Shown piece by piece: positions 51,467 to 59,233 of a DNA stretch of 64,000 nt; position 1 is the stretch's first letter; every line of letters starts with the position of its first letter. A program made the translations under genes and the position numbers. The stretch is from Acidobacteriaceae bacterium (GTDB taxonomy: Bacteria; Acidobacteriota; Terriglobia; Terriglobales; Acidobacteriaceae). The notes under the pieces were generated by a model. It was not told the origin of the DNA and did no database searches. It saw nothing but the letters and a program-made list of their open reading frames with translations. The stretch covers positions 2,852,001 to 2,916,000 of the forward strand of contig JAPWKE010000003.1 of NCBI GenBank assembly GCA_028283655.1, given 5' to 3'.

Positions 51467-52792
51467 CTTCGCTTCTCTCGCTCGACTCTGCGCCGAGCGG
51501 AAGAGATACACACCCAGCACGCAGATCAGCGGCTCCATCGGGTAGCGGAACCTCGCCTGAATCGTGACCAGGTAGTACGGGATCGGCATCAGCAGAAAAA
51601 CCCAGAACATCATCCACGCGCCGGGCACGCGGCGTTTCAAAGCCAACGCCAAGCCAAAGAGCCCGCACAACGAGACGATGCCGTAGTTCCACAGCCGCAA
51701 CGTCTCGGGCACCACCTTTGCGTCCGAAGGATGCCGCCAGATGAACCAGAAGTACTGCAGGCGATACGCCGTAAACTTGGCATAGAGATCCGGCCGGGCC
51801 TTGATGTGCTCGATCGCTTCTTTCTGCCGCATCTTTGCGTACTTCACCTCACCCATCTGCTGGAAGAGTTTGAACTCCGGGTCGGTCGGCGAGAGCGGAA
51901 CGGCAGCTCCCCACGGCAACGCATCGTGATACCAGACCGTCGCGTTCCAAAGCTCAATGCCGAAGTTCGACCGCGCTGGAATGAACGCGTGCATCGTGCG
52001 TTCGTTACGCACAATCCACGGCACTAGACAGACCCACACCATCAGGAAGCTCAGAACAGCACCAAGCCAGGCGCGACCATAACTTTTCTGCGGCCACAGA
52101 ATCCAACCCACAACACCCGGCCAGCAGATCAGCAGCGTGGTGTTCGACAGCGCGAGCAGGCCCCAGCAGAGCCCCATCATCAGCCACCGTCCCAGCGTGC
52201 TGGCTTCGCGCGAATCCTCGTGGACACCTTCGCCCACAGCGCGCAGACGCAGCGCAAAGACCACCGCCCAGGTAAAGAGCATCGTGGAAAGCGACATCTC
52301 CCAGATCCAGTGCATCGGGTACTGGATCACTTCTGGATGCAGCGCCCACAGCCACGCCGCCCACACCGCTACCGGGGCAGCCATGGTCGAGACACGACGG
52401 GCCAGCCCGCGAGAGTCAAAGCACCGCTTTGCAATTTCATACACCGCCGGAATCGTCGCCGCAGAGAAGACCGAGTCGATCACCATGATGGCGAAAACAC
52501 TCAGCTTCGTATACACACCAAAGACCTTGAAGCAGCCCGCCATCAGTAGTGGGAACAGCGGCGCCAGCCATGCCGTCGGCCCGCTGGGCGCGTTGAACGG
52601 GCTGGAGTACCCGTGGCCGGTCACCACATTGCGCGCAATGCGCCCGGCCTCATAGCCAAACTCCCAGTGGTCGTCGCGCACGCGCACCTTGTAGCTATGC
52701 GCGACCACAATGCAAAGAATGCGGACGACGAGACCGACCCAGAAAATGTTGCGTGGGCGTTCGTACCAGCGGGAGGGAACAGCAGAGGCCAT
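51461..52792 (-). CDS. GT39-like (ArnT/PMT-type) membrane glycosyltransferase
   Basis: 443 residues from ATG 52792 (MASAVPSRWYERPRNIFWVG). Nine to ten hydrophobic segments, with an acidic first periplasmic loop (HSYKVRVRDDHWEFGYEAGR) as in GT-C enzymes that use polyprenyl-phosphate sugars. FALRLRAVGEGVHEDSREAS lies in a cytoplasmic loop. The C-terminal hydrophobic segment is followed by CVLGVYLFRSAQ. Probably a glycosyltransferase of the PMT_2 type, though the donor and acceptor are unknown. Confidence 0.75.
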   Translation of the reverse strand: MASAVPSRWYERPRNIFWVGLVVRILCIVVAHSYKVRVRDDHWEFGYEAGRIARNVVTGHGYSSPFNAPSGPTAWLAPLFPLLMAGCFKVFGVYTKLSVFAIMVIDSVFSAATIPAVYEIAKRCFDSRGLARRVSTMAAPVAVWAAWLWALHPEVIQYPMHWIWEMSLSTMLFTWAVVFALRLRAVGEGVHEDSREASTLGRWLMMGLCWGLLALSNTTLLICWPGVVGWILWPQKSYGRAWLGAVLSFLMVWVCLVPWIVRNERTMHAFIPARSNFGIELWNATVWYHDALPWGAAVPLSPTDPEFKLFQQMGEVKYAKMRQKEAIEHIKARPDLYAKFTAYRLQYFWFIWRHPSDAKVVPETLRLWNYGIVSLCGLFGLALALKRRVPGAWMMFWVFLLMPIPYYLVTIQARFRYPMEPLICVLGVYLFRSAQSRAREAKE

Positions 52793-52889
52793 GGAGAAAA
52801 GGGTATAGGGTGCAACGTTCGGGGAGTAGCGGACAAGTGGCCCGATAGCACCATTCCCTGTGCAAACCTGATTCCGGGCAAACAAGTAT

Positions 52890-52917
52890 TTGCGAATCGG
52901 CAAAAATCCGGTATACT
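52890..52917 (+). promoter_or_regulatory. rplU: Promoter of rplU-rpmA with a 170-base leader
   Basis: -35 TTGCGA (52890-52895), a 16-base spacer and -10 TATACT (52912-52917), giving a start near 52924. The leader to the rplU ATG at 53094 is about 170 bases and can form several hairpins, including GCGGA/TCCGC just before the Shine-Dalgarno. This is the place where an L21-type autoregulatory leader would be expected. No separate gene is seen in 52793-53093. Confidence 0.6.
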
Positions 52918-53093
52918 CAGATGGTTTGGCGAAGCTGTCTCACTATATGGGCAGCTGGGCTAGTGGGCAGACCGGCGCGCAGGTACGAATGCGCTTCCTG
53001 AGTGTTCCGGCCGGGATTCAGTTCCCTCCCTCACATACAGGTTTTGTAAGTTCAGGCAGATGCGGATTACCGCGTCCGCAAAAGGAAACAGTC

Positions 53094-53417
53094 ATGTACG
53101 CAGTGATCCGCACCGGCGGGAAGCAATACCGCGTCGCTCCTGGCGACACCGTAAAGATTGAGAAGTCCGAGCACGAAAACGGCTCGCTCGAGTTCTCCGA
53201 CGTCCTCGCCGTCTCTGGCGAAGAGGGCAAGTTTGAGCAGGAACTGACGGGCGCGAAGGTGCTCGCCAGCGTTGTCGGCGAAGGCCGCGGCGAAAAGATC
53301 CTCGTGTTCCATTACAAGCGTAAGAAGCAGTACAAGAAGCTGCAGGGCCACCGCCAGAGCTTCGTCGAAGTAAAAATCAACGAGATTCAGGTGAACGGCA
53401 AGAGCTTCAAGGCCTAA
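53094..53417 (+). CDS. rplU: 50S ribosomal protein L21
   Basis: 107 residues from ATG 53094 (AAGGA 8 bases upstream). MYAVIRTGGKQYRVAPGDTV is the family start, with GEGRGEKILVFHYKRKKQYK and KLQGHRQSFVEVKINEIQV at the end. Binds 23S rRNA in the 50S subunit. Followed after 27 bp by rpmA, the universal pair. Confidence 0.98.
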   Translation: MYAVIRTGGKQYRVAPGDTVKIEKSEHENGSLEFSDVLAVSGEEGKFEQELTGAKVLASVVGEGRGEKILVFHYKRKKQYKKLQGHRQSFVEVKINEIQVNGKSFKA

Positions 53418-53444
53418 GCCGTACATTTATAAGGGGTTTTTCAA

Positions 53445-53708
53445 ATGGCACATAAAAAAGGTCTTGGTTCTTCCAAAAACGGCCGCGATTCAAATGCACA
53501 GCGCCTCGGCGTAAAGCGCTTTGGCGGCGAAACCGTCACCGGCGGCTCCATCCTGGTTCGCCAGCGTGGCACACCGCTGAAGGCTGGCCTCAACGTCGGC
53601 CGTGGTTCTGACGACACGCTCTTCGCGAAGATCGATGGCGTCGTCAAGTTCCAGGATAAGGGCCAGAAGGGCCGCTTCGTCTCCATCGAGCCGATCGCAG
53701 TCGCCTAA
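53445..53708 (+). CDS. rpmA: 50S ribosomal protein L27
   Basis: 87 residues. [20 protein letters not shown], then [20 protein letters not shown] is the standard L27 start. The N-terminal tail starts directly with AHKKG and lacks the cleavable extension found in Firmicutes. L27 reaches toward the peptidyl-transferase centre. A strong terminator follows 17 bp after the stop codon, so obgE is not in this transcript. Confidence 0.98.
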   Translation: MAHKKGLGSSKNGRDSNAQRLGVKRFGGETVTGGSILVRQRGTPLKAGLNVGRGSDDTLFAKIDGVVKFQDKGQKGRFVSIEPIAVA

Positions 53709-53725
53709 GCTCTACACCGATTCAC

Positions 53726-53757
53726 GAAAAAGCCCGCGCCATGCGCGGGCTTTTTTC
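53726..53757 (+). terminator. Intrinsic terminator after rpmA
   Basis: GAAAAAGCCCGCGC, loop CAT, GCGCGGGCTTTTTTC: a strong GC stem followed by six T. Confidence 0.92.
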
Positions 53758-53891
53758 GTTCTATGAAAGAACCTCCCAAATGGGAGATGACATGCGAAAC
53801 GACTCTGGATATGCTGGCTTCACTTTGCTACTGACCTCAGGGGATGTAGCGAACAAAACTCCCTCGGCCGCTGAGTAGTACAACGCCGATG

Positions 53892-53920
53892 AAACGTCCC
53901 TGCCTCGGCAGGGACGTTTT
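53892..53920 (+). terminator. Terminator hairpin downstream of rpmA / before the hemL end
   Basis: AAACGTCCCTGC, loop CTCG, GCAGGGACGTTT, followed on the plus strand by TGTTTGTTG. hemL ends at 53946 on the other strand, where the trailing sequence is less T-rich, so the hairpin faces plus-strand transcripts. The 130 bases before it (53760-53890) contain small hairpins (CTCCC/GGGAG) but no gene I can support; a small RNA is conceivable. Confidence 0.55.
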
Positions 53921-53945
53921 GTTTGTTGCCCACAAAAAGCAGCGC

Positions 53946-55262
53946 CTAACGCACCAATTCGTGGAAGGCCTCGCGGGCCGCAGCCAGAATCGCCGCTACT
54001 TCCGCTTCACCGATAGACGTCGAGACAAACGCTGCCTCGTACTGGCTCGGCGGCAGCCACACGCCGCGCTCAAGCATCGCGCGATGGAAGCGACCAAACA
54101 GTTGCGAGTCAGAGGTTGCAGCGGACGCAAAATCCGTCACGGCGTTCGGCGTGAAAAACAAGGTGAACATGCTGCCGACGCGGTTCGTCGTCAGAGCAAT
54201 GCCCTGCTCTGCTGCCAGCCGTGCCACACCCTCTGCAATGGCAGCCGTCGTCTGCTCCAGCAGCGGATAGATCTCTGCCTTGTGCGCCAACAGATAGCTC
54301 AGCGTGGCGATACCGGCCGCCATCGCCAGCGGGTTTCCGCTCAGCGTTCCGGCCTGGTAGACCGGCCCCAGCGGCGCAAGCTTCTCCATAATCTCCGCAC
54401 GGCCGCCGAAGACACCCACTGGCAGCCCGCCCCCGACGATCTTCCCCAGCGTCGTCAGGTCAGGCTGCAACTCCGTCGTGTTGAAGCCGAAGAGCTCCTG
54501 CGCTCCACCCGCTGCCAGCCGGAAACCGGTCATTACCTCATCGAAGATCAGCAGTGCACCTTCGCGGCGGGTAATCTCGCGCAGACCGTGCAGGAAGCCT
54601 TCTGCCGGGGCGATCGTCCCAGCGTTGCCAACGACCGGCTCCAGAATCACGCCCGCAATCAGTTCAGGGTGCGAGGCAAACGCCGCCTCCACCGCAGCGA
54701 GATCGTTGTACGGTAACGCGAGCGTGTGCATCGCCGTCTCCGCCGGAACGCCCGCAGAGCCGGGAATCCCAAAGGTTGCGACACCGGAGCCGGCCTTCAC
54801 CAGCAACGCGTCGGCGTGGCCGTGGTAGCAGCCCTCAAACTTGATCAGAAACGGACGCCCCGTATACCCTCGGGCCAGCCGGATCGCCGACATGCAGGCC
54901 TCCGTGCCCGAGCTGACAAAGCGCATCTTCTCCATGCTCGGGAAGCACTGCTGCACCAACGCCGCAAGCTCAGCCTCCGCCGGGGTCGACGCGCCAAATG
55001 ACGCGGAGCGCGCCGCCGCCTCCTGGATCGCCTTCACCGCAGGCGGAAACGCATGGCCCAGCAGCATCGGGCCCCACGAGCCAAAAAGATCGACGTACCG
55101 GTTGCCGTCCGCGTCCGTCAGATACGCGCCCTCGGCGCTGGTAACAAACGGCGGATGCCCGCCGACGGCGCGAAACGCGCGCACAGGAGAGTCCACTCCA
55201 CCGGGAAGAATGGCTTCGGCACGCTGCTGCAACTGTTGGGATTTCTCAAGCGAAAACGGCAT
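53946..55262 (-). CDS. hemL: Glutamate-1-semialdehyde 2,1-aminomutase
   Basis: Makes 5-aminolevulinate from glutamate-1-semialdehyde in the C5 heme pathway, PLP-dependent. 438 residues from ATG 55262 ([20 protein letters not shown]). [76 protein letters not shown] and [20 protein letters not shown] (PLP Lys274) are intact. The frame runs further upstream but without a start that improves the family match. Confidence 0.97.
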   Translation of the reverse strand: MPFSLEKSQQLQQRAEAILPGGVDSPVRAFRAVGGHPPFVTSAEGAYLTDADGNRYVDLFGSWGPMLLGHAFPPAVKAIQEAAARSASFGASTPAEAELAALVQQCFPSMEKMRFVSSGTEACMSAIRLARGYTGRPFLIKFEGCYHGHADALLVKAGSGVATFGIPGSAGVPAETAMHTLALPYNDLAAVEAAFASHPELIAGVILEPVVGNAGTIAPAEGFLHGLREITRREGALLIFDEVMTGFRLAAGGAQELFGFNTTELQPDLTTLGKIVGGGLPVGVFGGRAEIMEKLAPLGPVYQAGTLSGNPLAMAAGIATLSYLLAHKAEIYPLLEQTTAAIAEGVARLAAEQGIALTTNRVGSMFTLFFTPNAVTDFASAATSDSQLFGRFHRAMLERGVWLPPSQYEAAFVSTSIGEAEVAAILAAAREAFHELVR

Positions 55263-55415
55263 AGAGCCAGTATAGGTGCGGCCCTCGAGAACGTCTTTGC
55301 ACCACCTCCGAGGCAACAGGGGCAAGGGCTTGGGGCCAGTTTTTTTCTTCACACAAGCGCACGATTCTTCGCCTATTCTTCGCTTACATTGAGAGGGAGA
55401 AACGGAGGAGCAACC

Positions 55416-56471
55416 ATGACAGGACGAGCCGTAAACCGGGCCTTGCCGCTCGAACAGGAGTACGCATCGCCAGCGCACCAGCGGGTCTCCGAAGCCAAGG
55501 ATCGCGTTCGCGGACTGGCTCGCCGCACCTTCTCCAAGAACGTTCTTAGCGAACTCGGCGGCTTCGCCGGACTCTTCGCTCTCGATACCGTGCGCTTCCC
55601 CGACCCCGTGCTCGTGGCCTCTGCCGACGGCATCGGCTCGAAGCTGCAGCTTGCCGCCTCTCTAGGCCTGCACGCCAGCGTCGCCGCCGACCTGGTGAAC
55701 CACTGCGCCAACGACCTTGCCGTGCAGGGCGCCACGCCGCTCTTCTTTCTCGACCACATCTCTGCGGGCAAGCTCAACGCCGACGTCGTGCAGCAGGTCG
55801 CTCAGGGACTTGTGGACGCCTGCAAAGCGAACAACATGGCATTACTGGGTGGAGAGACTGCCGAGATGCCTGCGCTCTTCCGCGGCGACGCCAGCTACGA
55901 ACTCGCAGGCTTTGCCATCGGCGTCGCCAGCCGTTCGCAACTCATCACCGGCCAGCAGATCGAAGAGGGCGACGTACTGCTCGCTCTGCCCTCCACCGGC
56001 CTGCACAGTGAGGGCTACTCGCTGGCGCAACGCCTGCTCTTCGACGAAGCGAAGTACACCGCCGGGCAGTACGTCCCGGCGATCGGCGACAAGGTCGGCG
56101 CAGCGTTGATGCGGCCGCATCGTTCCTACGTCGCCGCCATTCGCAAGCTGTTGCCGAAGACCCGCGGCCTGGCACACATCACCGGCGGAGGCCTGAGCGC
56201 AAACCTTCCGCGCGTGTTGCCCAAAGGTCTCGGCGCGGAGGTCAACCTCGCCTCCTGGGAACCACCACCGCTCTTCGAACATCTCGCCCAGCTAGGCGCT
56301 CTATCGCGACCGGAGATGCTCGCCACGTTCAATATGGGAATCGGTCTGGTAGTAATTCTTCCTGCCGCTGAAGTAAAGGCCGCGCGTCTGATACTCTCTC
56401 GCATAAACGAAAAGAGCTTTGTGCTGGGTCGCATCGTTCGAAGCTCGCAAAAGAACGTTGTTTATCGCTAA
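55416..56471 (+). CDS. purM: Phosphoribosylformylglycinamidine cyclo-ligase
   Basis: ATP-dependent ring closure to AIR in purine synthesis. 351 residues from ATG 55416 (GGAGGAG 6 bases upstream). [60 protein letters not shown] and [20 protein letters not shown] are the conserved blocks. The C-terminus is somewhat diverged, ending in [15 protein letters not shown]. purN follows after about 90 bp on the same strand, a common pairing. Confidence 0.96.
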   Translation: MTGRAVNRALPLEQEYASPAHQRVSEAKDRVRGLARRTFSKNVLSELGGFAGLFALDTVRFPDPVLVASADGIGSKLQLAASLGLHASVAADLVNHCANDLAVQGATPLFFLDHISAGKLNADVVQQVAQGLVDACKANNMALLGGETAEMPALFRGDASYELAGFAIGVASRSQLITGQQIEEGDVLLALPSTGLHSEGYSLAQRLLFDEAKYTAGQYVPAIGDKVGAALMRPHRSYVAAIRKLLPKTRGLAHITGGGLSANLPRVLPKGLGAEVNLASWEPPPLFEHLAQLGALSRPEMLATFNMGIGLVVILPAAEVKAARLILSRINEKSFVLGRIVRSSQKNVVYR

Positions 56472-56561
56472 GCCACGGCAGCGCAGCGAAAACACCCCGA
56501 GGTTCCTCTTGTCTGTACTGTGGCATTGCCTTGCATCCCACCCGCTGAGAACAGGACGCCT

Positions 56562-57239
56562 TTGAACGACAACACGCTTCTGGAACACGCCGACAGTGGA
56601 GCGGAAATCCGCCCCACACGACTCGCCTTTCTTATTTCCGGCAGCGCCTCACATGTGCTGGCCGTTCGCGACGCCATCCGCGATGGAGTCCTACGCCACT
56701 GCGAGATCGCCATCGTGGTCTGCAATATCCCCGGAGCCAAAGGAGCAGAAGATACCCGCGCTGCGGGCCTGCAAACCGTCACCATGGAAGGCCGCGGCCG
56801 CGAACAGCGGGACCACGAAGATGCCATCGACGCTCTACTGCGACGACTGCGCGTAGACATCGTCTGCATGGCTGGCTACCTGCGCACGCTCAGCTCAGGC
56901 TTTCTCCGCCAATGGGAGGGTCGCGTGCTCGGCGTTCACGCCTCGCTGCTTCCTGCCTTTGCCCGCTCACATCCGGTGGAACAGGCCCTCGAGTACGGCG
57001 TCCACATCACCGGTTGCACCGTCTTCCTGCTCAACGACTCGCTCGATGGGGGCGCCATTGTGGCCCAGCGTGTCGTCGAAATCGACGACGACGACACGAC
57101 CGCAAGCCTCAGCGCAAAGCTGCTGCTCGAAGAGCACCGGACCTACATCACCGCGCTCGAACGCTACCTCTCCGGGCAGTATGAGTTCTCAGGACGCCGC
57201 TTCCGCCGCACGCCCCAACTCGTGGAGAGCGAAGCCTAA
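56562..57239 (+). CDS. purN: Phosphoribosylglycinamide formyltransferase-like protein, altered active site
   Basis: 225 residues from TTG 56562, which has AGGA 7 bases upstream; a GTG at 56520 is the alternative. The formyltransferase fold is clear: LAFLISGSASHVLAVRDAIR, VVCNIPGAKG, DIVCMAGYLRTLSSGF, VHASLLPAF and LLNDSLDGGAIVAQRVVEID. The catalytic His and Asp of PurN are kept (His126, Asp162). The catalytic Asn of the N-x-H motif is Gly124, and the N-terminal SGNGSN is SGSASH. It may have reduced or different activity. Its position after purM supports a purine link. Confidence 0.85.
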   Translation: MNDNTLLEHADSGAEIRPTRLAFLISGSASHVLAVRDAIRDGVLRHCEIAIVVCNIPGAKGAEDTRAAGLQTVTMEGRGREQRDHEDAIDALLRRLRVDIVCMAGYLRTLSSGFLRQWEGRVLGVHASLLPAFARSHPVEQALEYGVHITGCTVFLLNDSLDGGAIVAQRVVEIDDDDTTASLSAKLLLEEHRTYITALERYLSGQYEFSGRRFRRTPQLVESEA

Positions 57240-58321
57240 CGTCCTAATCCGTGCAGCTCATTCACCGGCCCCAACGTCAGCAGCAGCGTAAAGCCGAGCA
57301 GCACCACCAGTGCCGAGAAGTAGATCATCGTGCCAGTGTGCGGCTTCTCAGGCGCGTCGTTGGTAAAGCAACGCCACACCATGCCCGCACCCACAATGGC
57401 GAACATCCACTGCGTCACCGGCGCAAACAGATCGCCGCCAGCCGCGTTCAGGGTCAGCCCAAAGAAGAGGAAGCAGACAGAAGCGATGAGCCCACGCTGC
57501 AGACGGCTCAGCGCGTACACAGCCTTTGAGCCATCCAGCCCGGCCACCGGCAGCAGGTTGAACAGGTTGATCCACGCACCGACGTTCGCCAGCACCAGGA
57601 AGAGAGGATGTCCGAAGATCCACCACAACAGCACGCAGAAAAGTGCCGCAAAAAGCCCATACAGCGGCCCGGCCAGTGAAACAGCCGCGAGCTCTTCCCG
57701 CGAGATCGCCCCGGAGAACCAACGCACGTATCCGCCCACGAACGGAATCAGTACCGGCAACTCCGGCTTGTAGCCTCGGCGGCGCAGCACGATGTAGTGG
57801 CCAAACTCATGCAATACCAGCGAAAGAGTAAAACCCAGCGCAAACTTCCAGCTGAAGAGCACCCAGTAAAACGCGAAGAATCCCAGAAAGCCGAGCAGAA
57901 ACTTCAGCTTGAAGAGCACAAAGATCCAGCTCTTCACCTTGATCAGAAAGAGCGCTACAGGAGCAAATGGTCCCAACCGCTTCTTCCACTTCGTTTCGCG
58001 GTCCTGCTCTTTTTTCAGATGCGCATCGATCGTAGCGATGTGTTCGCGGATGCGCTCCGCCTGCTGAGCGTCGCCGGGCAGCCAACGCTCCGCCTCCAGC
58101 CAACGCTGCCGCGCGTCGGGCAGCTTACCGGCCTGCTCGGCCGTCTGTGCCAAATGCGCCAGGGCAGCCAGATGCTGGCCGTAAACCAGCGTATGGCACT
58201 CCGGGCAAGCCAGCACATTGCCTTCGCCAAGCCACATCTCGCATCCCGGGCAGTTATGGATCGCTGCGGGGTCGGTAACACCGTTTTCGGCGGCTTCCGC
58301 GTTCAAAAACTCATCGGACAT
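57236..58321 (-). CDS. Site-2-protease-family (M50) membrane metalloprotease with N-terminal zinc ribbon
   Basis: 361 residues. An N-terminal ribbon (CPGC...CPEC, residues 24-42) is followed by a helical TPR-like segment (LAALAHLAQTAEQAG, LPDARQRWLEAERWLPGDAQ). Membrane helices begin near 120. SLVLHEFGHYIVLRRRGYKP contains the HExxH zinc site and NLLPVAGLDGSKAVYALSRL the third ligand Asp. Such proteins usually cleave membrane-embedded regulators, but this family has no known substrate. Its end overlaps the convergent purN gene by four bases. Confidence 0.9.
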   Translation of the reverse strand: MSDEFLNAEAAENGVTDPAAIHNCPGCEMWLGEGNVLACPECHTLVYGQHLAALAHLAQTAEQAGKLPDARQRWLEAERWLPGDAQQAERIREHIATIDAHLKKEQDRETKWKKRLGPFAPVALFLIKVKSWIFVLFKLKFLLGFLGFFAFYWVLFSWKFALGFTLSLVLHEFGHYIVLRRRGYKPELPVLIPFVGGYVRWFSGAISREELAAVSLAGPLYGLFAALFCVLLWWIFGHPLFLVLANVGAWINLFNLLPVAGLDGSKAVYALSRLQRGLIASVCFLFFGLTLNAAGGDLFAPVTQWMFAIVGAGMVWRCFTNDAPEKPHTGTMIYFSALVVLLGFTLLLTLGPVNELHGLGR

Positions 58322-58461
58322 CGTGCTTCCATTTTAGGCTGGAGCAGTCCAAAACCCATGGCGCCCCGACAACACTTCAAGTAGCGCTTCAGGTCGATGT
58401 TTACTACCCTGGTTCCCCGTTGCCTGGGCGATATCACTTTGGGGAACCCGACAAAGCACTC

Positions 58462-58489
58462 TTGCTGGAGGGTGCTGCCGACCTATACT
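58462..58489 (+). promoter_or_regulatory. Promoter of the MerR-family gene
   Basis: -35 TTGCTG (58462-58467), 16-base spacer, -10 TATACT (58484-58489). The ATG at 58501 is only 11 bases from the -10 and no Shine-Dalgarno is visible, so the transcript is leaderless or nearly so. Confidence 0.6.
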
Positions 58490-58500
58490 GAGCCTGTTCG

Positions 58501-59154
58501 ATGGCTACGCATCATCCAATTCGCAAGCTCGTACCCGCCACGCCGGAGATCCCGGACAAGCTGTACTTCCGGATCGGCGACGTCGCTCGTCTCTGCGAAG
58601 TGCCGGCCTACGTTCTCCGCTTCTGGGAGACAGAGTTTCCGCAACTGAAGCCGAACAAGGGTGGCAGCGGCCAGCGTCTCTATCGCCGCCGCGATGTCGA
58701 GATGGCGATGCGCATCAAGAGCCTTCTCTACGACCAGGGCTACACCATTCCCGGCGCAAGGCAGGTCTTCAAGAACGAAACCCGTCCGGCAGAACTCGGC
58801 CCCACGATCGCATCGTCCGCGTTGGCTGAGGCCGAAGTCGCCCCAGTACCCGCCATGGAAGCCGCAACAGTCTCCACTCCACGACTGACTCCTGTAAGCG
58901 ACGCCGAGCGCGACCGTACCTTGAACGCTCTGCGCGCAGAGATGCGCTCGCTGCTCAATCAGCTGGCAAAGCCGGTCCCCGCTGCGCACACGCCTCTCGA
59001 AAGCAAGGTGCAGACGATGCGCCCTCGGCTCGTGCTCGAAAAGCCTGCAATGCCTCGCCTCGAGACAACGATGAAGCCCAAGCTGCAGATCACACCCCAG
59101 CGCGATCTCTTCGGCGTCTCCGATGACGGCAACGACGGCCCGATGGCCTGCTGA
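58501..59154 (+). CDS. MerR-family transcriptional regulator
   Basis: 217 residues. The HTH is at residues 20-90: YFRIGDVARLCEVPAYVLRF, WETEFPQL, then RLYRRRDVEMAMRIKSLLYD and GYTIPGARQVF. This is the CarA/MerR_1-type start in which VPAYVLRFWE is typical of regulators found beside tRNA or ihfA genes in other bacteria. Residues 100-217 are a low-complexity Ala/Pro-rich region with a coiled-coil-like stretch (DAERDRTLNALRAEMRSLLN). No cysteine cluster for metal sensing is present. Targets unknown. Confidence 0.9.
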   Translation: MATHHPIRKLVPATPEIPDKLYFRIGDVARLCEVPAYVLRFWETEFPQLKPNKGGSGQRLYRRRDVEMAMRIKSLLYDQGYTIPGARQVFKNETRPAELGPTIASSALAEAEVAPVPAMEAATVSTPRLTPVSDAERDRTLNALRAEMRSLLNQLAKPVPAAHTPLESKVQTMRPRLVLEKPAMPRLETTMKPKLQITPQRDLFGVSDDGNDGPMAC

Positions 59155-59178
59155 TTCGCTACAAGCTCACTCAGATAT

Positions 59179-59210
59179 ACGAAGGCCCGGAGATCACTCC
59201 GGGCCTTCGT
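59179..59210. terminator. Terminator between merR and the NHL lipoprotein gene
   Basis: ACGAAGGCCCGGAG, loop ATCA, CTCCGGGCCTTCGT: a perfect 14-bp stem with a following GGTTTT on the plus strand. The genes are convergent. Confidence 0.85.
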
Positions 59211-59233
59211 GGTTTTAGCCAGCCGCTTTCAGA

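Noticed and set aside
52918-52945. A third copy of the AGTCTTTTGGCGAAGCA element in the rplU leader
   Set aside because: Only TTTGGCGAAGC is shared. The flanking stem and the downstream GAGATYGAC are missing, so the match is probably chance.
53889-54716. Long plus-strand open frame antisense to hemL
   Set aside because: It is Arg/Gln/His-rich without family likeness and is the expected shadow of a GC-rich gene on the other strand. Similar antisense frames across acnA, gatA and the Oar-like receptor were rejected for the same reason.
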